A stretch of DNA of 64,000 nucleotides from DASVBE01 sp963770375 (GCA_963770375.1 CAVYPM010000013.1:1-64000); one strand, 5' to 3'. Shown: positions 1 to 9,024, counted from the first letter of the stretch. A program made the numbers and translations. The notes: a model not told the origin generated them from the letters alone.

Positions 1-2
1 GC

Positions 3-881
3 TCACCCGGAGCGGGCCCGCCGCTTCGCCAGCCAGATTGCGGAACCGACCAGGACCACGCCGGTCACGAAGACCGCCAGCGGCGCCGCCGCCGACTCCG
101 GCAGATACCGCTCCGCGGTCTGCGGCACCACGAGCAGGACGCCCACGGCACCCAGCCCGGCCAGCCAGACCTCGCGGAGCAGTACCCCGCCCGCGAGCAG
201 GCCCGCAACCGTGGCGAGGGCCAGCAGGTGACCGGCCGGAACATCCATGGCGAACTGGATGCCCACCAGCAGGCCGAACCCGGCGGCGAAGTACCCGGCG
301 CCGCGGGGCAGCAGGTACCCGCGGATCACCGCGCCGCCCCACAGGGCCGACAGGGTCCAGATTCCCAGGCCCAGCGCCCAGTTGCCCAGGCCCGGGCCCA
401 ACTGGGCAACGGCGGTGCCTACCAGGACGGCTGCGCTCGCGAACACCGCCAGGTGCTGGAGCGCCGCCCTGGTGCGCCACCACTGCGCCGCGCCGTAGAC
501 GCCGGCGGCGGCCGCCGCGGCCATGGTCGTGCCAGCCGGGCTCAGCTGCCAGACCTGGTTGCCGAGGATGCCCATGAAGGCCGCCAGGCTTGCCGTGGAC
601 AGCAGCCACAGCACGCTGCGCAACCGCCGTGCGGGCGGGCTGCCCGGGGTGCGCAGCGCCACACCAGCGGCTCCGAGGGCCGCACAGGCCACCGCAGCCA
701 GGGCCAGGGCGGCACCGGTCGGGATATTCCGCCAGAGTTCCCCGGCCAGGTAGGTCCCGGCCACGATCACCAGGGCACCGCCGGCGTAGCCGATCACCTC
801 GGCCAGCAGCGCCGCGCGCGGCACGGCGGCCGGTTCCGGCGCTGTGGCCGGTGCTTCTTCCGCAGACAGATTAGTGTTCAT
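3..881 (-). CDS. polytopic membrane protein of unknown function
   Basis: The protein has about ten hydrophobic segments of 17-22 residues spread over its whole length and a short basic C-terminus (AKRRARSG), so it is an integral membrane protein. The fold weakly recalls the actinobacterial DUF2157 type (a GYAGGAL-like first helix), but I do not recognise it securely. I chose the ATG at 881, giving a product that begins MNTNLSAEE; an upstream ATG at 944 in the same frame would add a 21-residue polar N-terminus and lies almost on top of a 14-bp palindrome. It is the last gene of a minus-strand run behind a histidine kinase and LuxR-type regulator, so it may be a target of that system. Function is not assigned. 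Confidence 0.7.
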   Translation of the reverse strand: MNTNLSAEEAPATAPEPAAVPRAALLAEVIGYAGGALVIVAGTYLAGELWRNIPTGAALALAAVACAALGAAGVALRTPGSPPARRLRSVLWLLSTASLAAFMGILGNQVWQLSPAGTTMAAAAAAGVYGAAQWWRTRAALQHLAVFASAAVLVGTAVAQLGPGLGNWALGLGIWTLSALWGGAVIRGYLLPRGAGYFAAGFGLLVGIQFAMDVPAGHLLALATVAGLLAGGVLLREVWLAGLGAVGVLLVVPQTAERYLPESAAAPLAVFVTGVVLVGSAIWLAKRRARSG

Positions 882-946
882 GCCCTCAGAATCCCGGCTG
901 GCCGCCTGCACGGCATCGGCGCAGATACTCAACCGGGATGCCATTA

Positions 947-960
947 CTACTCATGAGTAG
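947..960. promoter_or_regulatory. 14-bp perfect palindrome between regulator and membrane gene
   Basis: CTACTCATGAGTAG is a perfect palindrome directly downstream of the stop region of the response regulator gene and upstream of the membrane protein gene. Its half-site TGAGTA resembles the heptamers bound by NarL-type regulators. Binding by the neighbouring regulator is inferred only. Confidence 0.5.
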
Positions 961-962
961 CT

Positions 963-1631
963 TTAGTCGGGCTCGTCGTCCAGGCCGTGCTCGATGGCGT
1001 ACCGGACCAGCTCGACCCGGTTGTGCAGGTGCAGCTTGCCGAGCGTGTTCTGCACGTGGTTCTGCACGGTGCGATGGGACAGCGTGAGGCGGGTGGCGAT
1101 CTGCTTGTAGGACTGGCCGGTGGCGACCATGCGCAGGATCTGGGTCTCGCGTTCGGTCAGCTGCGGGGCGCCGGTGCCTTTCCCCGCGGGCGCGGCGGCC
1201 AGCCGCCGGAACTCGCCCAGGACCAGCGCGGCGAGCCCGGGGGTGAACACCGCGTCGCCGCCGGCCGTGCGGCGTACCGCGTCGAGCAGCTCCGTCCGGG
1301 ACGCCGTCTTCAGCAGGTAACCGAGCGCGCCCGCCTTCACCGCGTCCAGGACGTCCTGCTGCTCGCCGCTCGCCGACAGCACCAGCACGCCCGCCGGGGG
1401 ATAGGCGACCCGCAGGCCGCGGGTCACCTCGACGCCGGACATGTCCGGCAACTGCAGGTCGAGCACCACGACGTCCGGCCGGGCCGCGCCGATGACGCGC
1501 AGCGCCTGCGCGCCGTCGGCGGCGGTCGCGGCTACCTCGTACCCGGCTTCGGCCAGGTCCCGCGCCACCGCGTCACGCCACATCGGATGGTCGTCCACGA
1601 CCATTACCCGGATTGGCGCGTCCTGCCCCAC
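963..1631 (-). CDS. LuxR/NarL-family response regulator
   Basis: This is a two-domain response regulator. The receiver domain shows the acidic pair after beta-1 (VVDDHP), the phosphoacceptor aspartate in VVVLDLQLPD and a lysine in GYLLKTA. The C-terminal part has the LuxR-type helix-turn-helix LTERETQILRMVATGQ followed by the recognition helix SHRTVQNHV. The start is GTG at 1631, which overlaps the end of the kinase gene by 28 bases, so the two are very likely translationally coupled. It should act on promoters when phosphorylated by the adjacent kinase; the palindrome just downstream is the first candidate target. Confidence 0.93.
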   Translation of the reverse strand: MGQDAPIRVMVVDDHPMWRDAVARDLAEAGYEVAATAADGAQALRVIGAARPDVVVLDLQLPDMSGVEVTRGLRVAYPPAGVLVLSASGEQQDVLDAVKAGALGYLLKTASRTELLDAVRRTAGGDAVFTPGLAALVLGEFRRLAAAPAGKGTGAPQLTERETQILRMVATGQSYKQIATRLTLSHRTVQNHVQNTLGKLHLHNRVELVRYAIEHGLDDEPD

Positions 1632-2833
1632 GCCCGCACCCTATCCGCTGCCGGCCGCCGCGCCGCCGGCCGCGGCGCCGGAGCCGGGCGCGGCAGCCGG
1701 AGCTCGACCTCGGTGCCCTCGCCGGGTACCGAGCTGATCGTGGCGCAGCCGCCCAGGTTGCGCAGCCGGCCGCAGATGGACTGGCTGACCCCGAGCCGGC
1801 TGGCCGCGGCCGCCGCGGCCAGCCGGCCGTCAGGGATGCCGGGGCCGTCGTCCCTGATCGTCACCGTGACCAGGCCCGGCTCGTCCTCGACCAGCACCCA
1901 GGCGTGCGCCTGCGCACCGCAGTGCTGCCGCACGTTGTCCAGCGCCGCGAGGACCGCTGCGGTCAGCTCATCGGCCGTCTGCTTTCCGAGCCGGACGGGC
2001 TGGGCCGGCACCGACACCGTCACCTGCTCCGCCTGGGCTCCCATGATCAGCGCGCGGAGATCGGTGTCCCCGGACGCGTCCGCCGCCGGGCCGCCACTGG
2101 CCAGGGCGCTCCCCACCAGGGCGCGGAGCGCGGTTTCCTGCTGCCCGGCCAGCCGGCCAAGCTCGGCGGCCGCCCCGCCCGCTTCCGCGCCCCGCCGCTG
2201 CACCAGCGCCAGTACCTGCAGGACCGAGTCGTGGATGTCGCGGGCCAGGCGTTCCCGTTCCCGGCTGGCCGCTTCGAGCTGGGTCGCGTGCTGGTGTTCC
2301 GCCTCCACATCGGCGGCGAGCCTGGCCAGGTGCCCAACGATCACGCCGGCTAGCAGCAGCAGCACGACGCCGTTGAGCGCCACGGTGATCGCCTCGCTGC
2401 GCAGCAGGAAGTCGCAGCCGGACATGATCAGGGCCGTGACCGCGCCCGCCCGCCAGCCGTACTGAACGGCCCAGGCCAGAACGGGTCCCGCCACCCAGGT
2501 CGCGGTTACCGGCATCACTCCGTGCCGCATGGCCTGCGGGTACTGCAGCGCCGCGGTGCTCAGCAGCAGGCCGGCGGTGACCACCAGGTCGGCGCTCAGC
2601 AGCAGCGGCGTACGTCTGGCCGGCTGGGCGTAGGCCACGGTGGTGACGGCGGTCCACGCCGTCATCGCGGCGAAAACGGCCCACGCCCAGCCCGGCCGCA
2701 GGTAAGCGTCGCGGTCGATGACCGCGATCAGCAGCGCGGCGTAGCCGAGGCTGGCGAACCGGAAGACCGCGATCGCCCGCCACAGCGGCTCTGAACTCCG
2801 GAGCGCGGCACTCCGGAGCGGCCGGTGAAACAC
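1604..2833 (-). CDS. sensor histidine kinase, HisKA_3 type (MacS-like)
   Basis: The N-terminal half carries about six transmembrane helices beginning EPLWRAIAVFRFASL, a pattern I associate with the DUF5931 sensor region of MacS-like kinases. A coiled linker leads to the dimerisation and phosphoacceptor motif RLARDIHDSVLQVLALV (His is the phosphosite). The ATPase domain shows VTIRDDGPGIPDG and a glycine-rich C-terminal lid. The start is GTG at 2833, only a few bases after the DUF1275 gene stop, and the 3' end overlaps the regulator gene. It autophosphorylates and passes phosphate to that regulator; the signal is unknown but is probably sensed in the membrane. Confidence 0.92.
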   Translation of the reverse strand: MFHRPLRSAALRSSEPLWRAIAVFRFASLGYAALLIAVIDRDAYLRPGWAWAVFAAMTAWTAVTTVAYAQPARRTPLLLSADLVVTAGLLLSTAALQYPQAMRHGVMPVTATWVAGPVLAWAVQYGWRAGAVTALIMSGCDFLLRSEAITVALNGVVLLLLAGVIVGHLARLAADVEAEHQHATQLEAASRERERLARDIHDSVLQVLALVQRRGAEAGGAAAELGRLAGQQETALRALVGSALASGGPAADASGDTDLRALIMGAQAEQVTVSVPAQPVRLGKQTADELTAAVLAALDNVRQHCGAQAHAWVLVEDEPGLVTVTIRDDGPGIPDGRLAAAAAASRLGVSQSICGRLRNLGGCATISSVPGEGTEVELRLPRPAPAPRPAARRPAADRVRAWGRTRQSG

Positions 2834-2837
2834 GCCC

Positions 2838-3572
2838 TTATCGTCCCATATCCTGGCGGGCCCGCGCTTCGGAGTGGAGCTGCGCTTCCCGGCGGGCCAG
2901 CGCCCAGGAAGCGGCGATCACCGCGGTGACCGGGGTGAGCAGGAGCAGGGGGAGGAGGGCGGGGGCGCTGTCCGCGATGACCGCGCCGGCCGCCGCCCCG
3001 GCGGCGATCGCGGCCAGGACGCCGAGGCTGCGGCCCAGCCCCCCGGGCCTCGCGCCGGTCACCAGCCCGGCCAGCACGCCGGTGAGCGTGCTCGTCAGGT
3101 AGGTCGTGGAGAACTGGCCGAGCCGCCGCACGGCTGCGCTCTGCAGGCCCATGGCCACGCCCGCCCCGGCGAGCAGGATCATCCGGCTGGCGCCCGCGGG
3201 CCGTCCGCCGGTCACCTCCCAGCCGGCGCTGAAGGCCGCCAGCACCGCCAGCTCCACCGCGAGGCAGGCGGTGACCCGCACCGGCCACAGGCTGGCCGCC
3301 GGCCCTCGCTGCTCGTGCTCGCGGGCGATCGGGGCGCCCGCGAGGACCCCGGCCGCGTAACCGCCCAGGGCGATCCCGGAGCTGGCGGCGATCGCCCCGG
3401 TGCCCTTCGCCGCCGAGAGGCCGAGCAGGACCAGGTTGCCGGTGATGACGCTGGCGAAGGCCTGGCCGAGGTGCAGGAAGCACGTCGCGTCGGCGCAGCC
3501 GGTGGTCACCGTCAGCACCACCAGCAGGAGGTCACGCAGGACGGTCCGGCGGCGGCCCGGCGTCTCGGTCAT
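2838..3572 (-). CDS. DUF1275 (YoaK-type) membrane protein
   Basis: The product of about 244 residues has six hydrophobic segments and the family signature near the N-terminus: TGCADATCFLHLGQAFASVITGN is broken up as a conserved Asp in the first helix and a VITGNLVLLG segment. DUF1275/YoaK proteins are membrane proteins of unknown transport or sensory role. I start it at the ATG at 3572 (MTETPGRRR); the frame stays open far upstream into the HAD gene, but that extension is low-complexity and not family-like. It lies about 50 bases after the HAD gene and about 5 bases before the kinase gene, so all belong to one probable operon. Confidence 0.85.
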   Translation of the reverse strand: MTETPGRRRTVLRDLLLVVLTVTTGCADATCFLHLGQAFASVITGNLVLLGLSAAKGTGAIAASSGIALGGYAAGVLAGAPIAREHEQRGPAASLWPVRVTACLAVELAVLAAFSAGWEVTGGRPAGASRMILLAGAGVAMGLQSAAVRRLGQFSTTYLTSTLTGVLAGLVTGARPGGLGRSLGVLAAIAAGAAAGAVIADSAPALLPLLLLTPVTAVIAASWALARREAQLHSEARARQDMGR

Positions 3573-3622
3573 CAGCGGATTCTCGTTCCCCGGCGGGGCC
3601 CGCGGGGCTGGGCCCTGGGCCG

Positions 3623-4378
3623 CTAGGTCGCCGGGCCCTGGCTCCCCGCGGTGGCCCAGGCGGACTCGACGGCCTCGGCGAAGGCCTCCATCGAGGGGAA
3701 CTCCCAGTCCGGCTGGACCGGGACCGGCGGGGCCGGGACCGCGCCCCAGCCGGGCCGGTCGTGGTGCCGGTTGATCCACACCGTGGGCAGCCCGGCCTGC
3801 TTGGCCGGCACGTGGTCGTGGTACAGGCTCTGCGCCACGTGCAGCAGCTGGCCGGGCCCGACGCCGAGGCCCGCCGCGGCGGCGGCCAGCGCCTCGAAGT
3901 TTGCCGGGTCCGGCTTGTAGGAGCCGATGTCCTGGGCGGTGAGAATCACGCTGAAGTCGGCGTGCAGCCGCTCGTTGCTGGCCGCGAACGAGGCCCGGTC
4001 CACGTTGGACAGCAGGATCAGCTTGTACCGGCGGGCCAGGGTGGCGAGCGCGCGGGGGGAGTCGGGGAACGCGGGCCAGTCCGGGATCGACGCGCCCAGC
4101 CCGGCCGCTTCCGCGTCGGTGACGGGAACGCCGAAGGCGGCGCCCAGGCCGCGGAAGCTGCGGGCCAGGATGTCCGGGTACAGCTCGCCGGGGTTCTCGC
4201 GCTGGGCGCGGCCCTCGGCGGCCGCGTGCGCGACGAGCAGCTCGCGCTGGTTCAGGTCCAGGCCGTGGCGCCGGGCCCAGGGGAGCAGGATCGCGGAGAT
4301 ACCGGTGTCCCAGTCGATGAGCGTGCCGTAGCAGTCGAAACTCAGCGCCGTGAAACTGGTCAGCTCCATGGTCTTCAT
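3623..4378 (-). CDS. HAD-superfamily hydrolase, 2-haloacid dehalogenase type
   Basis: The 251-residue protein has all HAD motifs: nucleophile aspartate in SFDCYGTLIDW (about residue 15), the Ser/Asn motif LLSNVDRAS, the lysine motif in YKPDPANFEA and a C-terminal loop QSLYHDHVPAKQ. Length and motif spacing fit the haloacid dehalogenase type II subgroup, which hydrolyses 2-haloacids or phosphate esters; the real substrate cannot be told from sequence. It is the first gene of the minus-strand run leading into DUF1275 and the two-component genes. Two near starts (MKT and MEL) exist; ATG at 4378 is used. Confidence 0.88.
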   Translation of the reverse strand: MKTMELTSFTALSFDCYGTLIDWDTGISAILLPWARRHGLDLNQRELLVAHAAAEGRAQRENPGELYPDILARSFRGLGAAFGVPVTDAEAAGLGASIPDWPAFPDSPRALATLARRYKLILLSNVDRASFAASNERLHADFSVILTAQDIGSYKPDPANFEALAAAAAGLGVGPGQLLHVAQSLYHDHVPAKQAGLPTVWINRHHDRPGWGAVPAPPVPVQPDWEFPSMEAFAEAVESAWATAGSQGPAT

Positions 4379-4580
4379 GCTCCCTGATCGCCCCGTGGCC
4401 CCGCAGCCGGATTAGCGGTCGTGGCGGTGCTAGCCGCTCGCGCCAGGCCGCCTTTTGGCGCGCTGCCTTCCCTCCTCGCTCCTTCGGCGCTCCTTCGTCG
4501 CGCCGGCGTTGCTCGTCAGGAAAACAGCGCCGCGGCCCGCCACGAGCGAGTACTGCTGGCTCCGCCGGCCGGGAATGCCG

Positions 4581-4612
4581 CAGGCCCGGCCGGATCGCTC
4601 CGGCCGGGCCTG
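4581..4612. terminator. perfect 14-bp hairpin downstream of the MFS gene
   Basis: CAGGCCCGGCCGGA and its exact complement flank a TCGC loop. It lies 55-86 bases past the stop of the minus-strand exporter gene and before the HAD promoter region; no T-run follows, as is common in actinobacteria. The remaining 4379-4580 bases show no convincing gene. Confidence 0.7.
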
Positions 4613-4666
4613 CCCGTGGGCTACGGGGGTGGGCCTGAGCCTCCGTAACCCTTCCTGGTTGTGAAC

Positions 4667-6250
4667 TTAACCGGCCATCGGCAGCTCGACGCCGGCCAGG
4701 TCCTCCTTCTTCACGCGGATGACGGCAAGCGTGACTATCAGCGCGATCACGGCGATCCCGGCCGAGACCAGGAACCCGCGGGAGAACCCGACGGCCAGCG
4801 CGTGGTTCATGACCTCGGCCTTGACCTGCGCCGGGGTCCCCTGCGGGCCGTGGCCGGCCGCGACCGCGGCGAATCCGGAGCGGGTGGCGTTGGCCACCAC
4901 GGTCCAGGCCACCGTGCCGAGCAGGGCCAGGCCGATGGAGCCGCCGATCTGCTGGCCCGCGTTCAGCAGGCTGGAGGCCAGCCCGGCGTCACGGTCCTGC
5001 ACCCGGTTCAGCGCCACCAGGGTCAGCGGCATGAACAGCGAGCCCATGCCGGCCGCGGTGACGATCATCGGGGCGAGCAGGCCGGACACGTAGTGGCTGT
5101 TCTCGTTGATCTGGGCCAGCCAGAACATCCCGCCCGCGGACACCGCCGAGCCGAAGATCAGCAGCGGCCGGGCGCCGATCCTGGGCACCAGCTGGGCGCT
5201 GATCCCGGCCGCGGCCATCACGGTGATCATCATCGGCAGGTAGGCGATGCCGGTCTTCAGCGCGCTGTAGTGGAGCACGTTCTGGATGAAGATGGTCAGG
5301 AAGAAGAACATGCCGAACAGCGCGGTGCCGGTGCACAGCATGATCACGTACGCGCCGGTGCGGTCCCTGTTGCTGAAGATGCGCAGCGGCATCAGCGCGT
5401 GCTTGCTGCGCGACTCGATCAGGACGAACGAGGCGAGGAACACCACGGCCGCCACCAGGGACACGATGACCTTGGGGTCGCCCCAGTGGGACTGGCCGTT
5501 GGGGCTGGTCGCCGCGGAGGACAGGCCGTACACCAGGGCGGCCAGGCCGACCGTGCCGGTGATCGCGCCGGGCAGGTCGAACTTGCCGGTGAGCCGCCTG
5601 GACTCGCTGAGCACGCGCGGCGCCAGCAGCACCACGACCAGGCCGATCGGCACGTTGACGAAGAACACCCAGCGCCAGGACAGGTAGGTGGTGAGCACGC
5701 CGCCCAGGATCAGGCCGACCGCGCCGCCGGCGATGCTCATCGCCGAGTACACGGCCATCGCGCGGTTCCGCGGCGGGCCCTCAGGGAAGTTGGTGGTGAC
5801 CAGGGACAGCGCGGTGGGCGCGATGATCGCGCCGCCGACGCCCTGGAGCGCCCGGGCACCCAGCAGCCAGGCCTGGGTGGTGGCGAACCCGCCGAGCAGC
5901 GAGGCCACGGAGAACAGGATGATGCCGGCGATGAACACGCGGCGCCGGCCGAGGATGTCGCCGGCCCGGCCGCCGAGCAGCAGCAGGCCGCCGAAGGTCA
6001 GGGCGTAGGCGTTGACCACCCACTCCAGGCCCGTGCCGGAGAAGCCCAGCGCGGTCTGGATGTGCGGCAGTGCGACGTTAACGATGGTCGCGTCCAGCAC
6101 GACCATGAGCTGGGCGGTGGCGATGACCACCAGGGCCAGGCCGAGGCTCCGGTGGCGCGCGCCTTGGGCCCCGGCCCGGGCGCCGCTGTCGAGGACGACC
6201 GTCCCCGCCGCTGAGGCGCCAGGCCCGCTGTCGGGCGTTCGGGCAGACAT
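4667..6250 (-). CDS. MFS drug exporter, DHA2 (EmrB/QacA) family, 14 TM
   Basis: This is a proton-driven multidrug exporter. About fourteen hydrophobic segments are visible, with motif A in the loop after TM2 (GGRAGDILGRRRV), the antiporter motif C in TM5 (GGAVGLILGG) and TYLSWRWVFFVNVPIG, all typical of DHA2 carriers. I choose the ATG at 6250 (MSARTPDSG) because GGAGAG sits about 6-9 bases upstream; an upstream in-frame start would add a basic, non-family N-terminus. A MarR gene lies 148 bases upstream on the same strand, the classic repressor-exporter arrangement, so expression probably rises when a drug-like ligand releases that repressor. Confidence 0.92.
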   Translation of the reverse strand: MSARTPDSGPGASAAGTVVLDSGARAGAQGARHRSLGLALVVIATAQLMVVLDATIVNVALPHIQTALGFSGTGLEWVVNAYALTFGGLLLLGGRAGDILGRRRVFIAGIILFSVASLLGGFATTQAWLLGARALQGVGGAIIAPTALSLVTTNFPEGPPRNRAMAVYSAMSIAGGAVGLILGGVLTTYLSWRWVFFVNVPIGLVVVLLAPRVLSESRRLTGKFDLPGAITGTVGLAALVYGLSSAATSPNGQSHWGDPKVIVSLVAAVVFLASFVLIESRSKHALMPLRIFSNRDRTGAYVIMLCTGTALFGMFFFLTIFIQNVLHYSALKTGIAYLPMMITVMAAAGISAQLVPRIGARPLLIFGSAVSAGGMFWLAQINENSHYVSGLLAPMIVTAAGMGSLFMPLTLVALNRVQDRDAGLASSLLNAGQQIGGSIGLALLGTVAWTVVANATRSGFAAVAAGHGPQGTPAQVKAEVMNHALAVGFSRGFLVSAGIAVIALIVTLAVIRVKKEDLAGVELPMAG

Positions 6251-6398
6251 GACTCTCCTTCGTAGCTTCTTTAGCTTGCGCCCCAGCCGTGACAAAGCGG
6301 CCGTGGTGGCGCGACCCGTGGCCCGTACCGGGACCACGCGCGGCAAATGTGTTGACGGATGTCCGGGACGCGGCTGGCGGCCGCGGGTCAGCCCGGTG

Positions 6399-6926
6399 TT
6401 ACCTCGGTGCGGTGGCGGCAGCCTTCAGGTCCCCGTCCACCTCCTCGACGGCTGCCACCGGGCCGGAAGGGCTCGCTGCCGGGGCAGGGGCAGCGGCGCT
6501 CTCGGCCGCGGTCATCTTGCGGATCAGGGCCAGCAGGATTTCCCGTTCCTGGCGGTTCAGCACCCGGCTCCACGGCATGCTCGCGGCCATCTCACGCTGG
6601 ACACGGTCGCGCAGCCGGTGTCCCTCGTCGGTGAGGACGATGTTCTTCACCCGGCGGTCGCCCGGATGGGCCTCACGCCGGGCCAGGCCGCGCTTTTCCA
6701 GGCCGTCCGCGATCACCGTGACGAACGACGGGTCGCAGTGCAGCCGGCGGCCGAGCTCCTTCATGGCCATCGGGCAGTCCAGGGTGTGCAGGGCCTTGAG
6801 GAAGAAGGTCGGGAACGAGTGGCGCTGCGCGAGCGACTCCCCGTGGGCCAGGATCTGCCCGATCAGCTCGCCAACGGAGCTGAGGATTTCCTCGTCAAGC
6901 TGGTCCGGCTGCGCGTCGCTGCTCAT
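6399..6926 (-). CDS. MarR-family transcriptional regulator
   Basis: The protein has the MarR winged helix: MAMKELGRRLHCDPSFVTVI forms helix-turn-helix, followed by the DRRVKNIVLTDEGHRL wing. A 40-residue Ala/Pro-rich C-terminal tail is unusual for the family and probably disordered. I start at ATG 6926 because GGGAGG precedes it at good spacing; a start at 7013 is open but would place coding sequence inside the operator region. It is co-directional with the DHA2 exporter and is expected to repress itself and the exporter through the palindromes at 7000-7042. Confidence 0.92.
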   Translation of the reverse strand: MSSDAQPDQLDEEILSSVGELIGQILAHGESLAQRHSFPTFFLKALHTLDCPMAMKELGRRLHCDPSFVTVIADGLEKRGLARREAHPGDRRVKNIVLTDEGHRLRDRVQREMAASMPWSRVLNRQEREILLALIRKMTAAESAAAPAPAASPSGPVAAVEEVDGDLKAAATAPR

Positions 6927-6999
6927 CTCGCCTCCCTTCCTCAGGGCCCGTTGCCGCAGTGTGCCCAAGCACGTGGCGGCATCATCTATCTGGTCTATC

Positions 7000-7014
7000 G
7001 TTGAGTAACTCAAC
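7000..7014. promoter_or_regulatory. putative MarR operator 1
   Basis: GTTGAGT and ACTCAAC form a perfect 7-bp inverted repeat around one central A at 7007, about 75 bases upstream of the MarR start. AT-rich dyads of this size in the leader of a marR gene are typical autoregulatory operators. Confidence 0.65.
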
Positions 7015-7029
7015 CATACGAGTGAGAGA

Positions 7030-7042
7030 TTGAGTTAGTCAA
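7030..7042. promoter_or_regulatory. putative MarR operator 2
   Basis: TTGAGTTAGTCAA repeats the same dyad with one mismatch. Its centre at 7036 is 29 bases, close to three helical turns, from the first site, so two dimers could bind on one face of the DNA. Confidence 0.55.
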
Positions 7043-7141
7043 CTTTTTATTTGTGAGAGCTTCGTCTCACGGGGCCGGCCGGGAGCGGGACCGGGGCCGC
7101 CGGCGGTCAACCGGACGGGCCCCTGGCCAGTCTCAGTAGGC

Positions 7142-8808
7142 GTGAACGCTCCGCAGGGGGGCCGGCCTTCCCGGCGCACGGTACTTCTTGCCGCGACCGC
7201 GGCGATCGCGGGCGGGTCGGGCGTGGCGGCGGCGGCCGTCGGCCTGTCCCGGGCGCTGCACCCGGGGCACGCGGCCGGGACGGGGAGCCAGGGCAGCGGC
7301 AGCACCGCGCCAGCGTCGCCGGCCTCGCCGGTGCGGGCCAGCCCGGCCGGCGGGCCGCGGGCGTCCGACTGGGCGGCGCTGGGCCGGGAGCTGCCGCCCG
7401 GCGCGCTGCTGCGGCCCGGCGACCAGGGCTACCCGGCGGCCCGGCGGCTGTTCGACCCGCGGTTCGACGGGCTCCGGCCGGCCGGCATCGCCTCCTGCGG
7501 GAGCGCCGCGAACGTGGCGAGCTGCATCTCGTTCGCCCGCCGGTTCGGCCTGCCGATCGCGGCCCGGTCCGGCGGGCACAGCTACGCGGGCTGGTCGTCG
7601 ACCACCGGCCTGATGGTGGACGTCGGCCCGATGCAGTCGTTCCGCGTGGACGGCAGCCGGGTGACGGTGGGCGCCGGGCTGCGGCTGATCGACTTCTACA
7701 CCCAGCTGGCCGCGCGGGGGCTCGCGGTGCCCGGCGGGTCGTGCCCCACGGTGGGCATCGCGGGACTGACGCTCGGCGGCGGGGTCGGGGTGCTCGGCCG
7801 GCAGTACGGGCTGACCTGCGACAACCTGGTGGGCCTGGAGATGGTCACGGCGGACGGCCGGATCCGCCAGGTGGACGCCGGGCACGACCCGGACCTGCTG
7901 TGGGCCAGCCAGGGCGGCGGCGGGGGGAACTTCGGGATCGCTACGTCGTTCACGTTCACCGCGCGGCCGCTGGCGTCGCTGACCCAGTTCTTCCTCTCCT
8001 GGCCGTGGTCACAGGCGGCCCGGGTGGTCGGCGGGTGGCAGGGCTGGGCGCCGCACCTGAGCGACCAGTGGTGGGCCAACCTGCACCTGGCCGCCGCGCC
8101 GGGCGCCGCGGTGCCGCTGTCGGTCCAGGTCGGCGGGACGTTCCTGGGGTCACCTCCGGACGCGGGCGGGGAGCTGTCCCGGCTGTTCGCGGCGGTCGGC
8201 TCGGACCCGTCGTCCGGAGAGCCGTTCGAGTCGCCGTACCTGCACGCGATGCTGATCGAGGCCGGCTGCAGCGACCTGACCACGGACCAGTGCCACCTGC
8301 CCGGGTCGCAGCCCGGCCACCGGCCCGGCGGTCAGCTGGCGCGCGAGCCCGAGCTGGCCAAGTCCGATTTCTTCACCCGGCCGCTGCCGGCGTCCGGGCT
8401 GACGGAGCTGCTTCATGGCGTGGAGCAGTTTCTGGGTGTACGGCCCGCCAGCGGGCGGGTCGGGCGGTATCGCGCTGGACGCCTGCGGCGGGGCCATCAA
8501 CAAGCCCGGTCCTGGGGACACCGCGTTCGTGCACCGGGACGCGCTGTTCCTGGCGCAGTACACGACGACCTGGGCAACCGGGGCGGCGGGCGGCGGCGTC
8601 GGCCGGCAGCGGGACTGGCAGCGGTCCTGGTATCAGGCAGATGCGGCCCTACGCCAGCGGGCAGGCGTACCAGAACTACATCGACCCGGCGCTGGCGAAC
8701 TGGCGGCAGGCGTACTACGGCGCCAACTACCCGCGGCTGGCGCGGATCAAGGCGGCGTACGACCCCGGCCGCCTGTTCCGGTTCCCGCAGGCGATCACAC
8801 CGGGCTAG
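7142..8808 (+). CDS. secreted FAD-linked oxidase (BBE family), two frame breaks
   Basis: A twin-arginine-type leader (PSRRTVLLAATAAIAGG) starts the protein. The FAD domain carries ARSGGHSYAGWS, whose histidine binds FAD, and GGSCPTVGIAGLTLGGG, whose cysteine would make the second bond, so a bicovalent flavin as in berberine-bridge enzymes and oligosaccharide oxidases is likely. The BBE tail is clear (YQNYIDPALANWRQAYYG). The reading frame breaks twice, near 8420-8440 and near 8630-8640; both need one base skipped to restore the family reading. Either two base-call insertions or a recent pseudogene would explain this. Start is GTG at 7142. Substrate unknown; oxidation of sugars or phenolics is usual. 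Confidence 0.8.
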
Positions 8809-9024
8809 CGCGCCTGGTGATAAGCCAGGTCCTGCCGCAGGGGTGGCGTTGAGCTGGGTAAACGCGCCGGTCGGGGGAATTTCGGGTAAGGTGCCGGCCG
8901 GCTCTGGGACGGCGGCCCGCGGGCGGCTAACCGTAATCCTCACGCAAGGACGGGCGCGTGCGGACGGCGCGCCTGGCGGCTGGCAGGATGGGCGCGGAAG
9001 CACGGCCGGAAAGGGAGAGCGCGC

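Noticed and set aside
4421..4664. Short open frames in the gap between HAD and MFS genes
   Set aside because: They cross the 14-bp terminator hairpin, have no ribosome site and no recognisable sequence.
4661..6214. A 517-codon plus-strand frame antisense to the DHA2 exporter
   Set aside because: Composition is His/Asp/Gln/Gly-rich, a mirror of hydrophobic codons, and no motif is present.
8928..8939. TAACCGTAATCC shared by the region before the dienelactone hydrolase gene and the region before the PPOX gene (38918-38929)
   Set aside because: Twelve-base matches are expected by chance in 64 kb, and distances to the start codons differ. It is not treated as a shared promoter.
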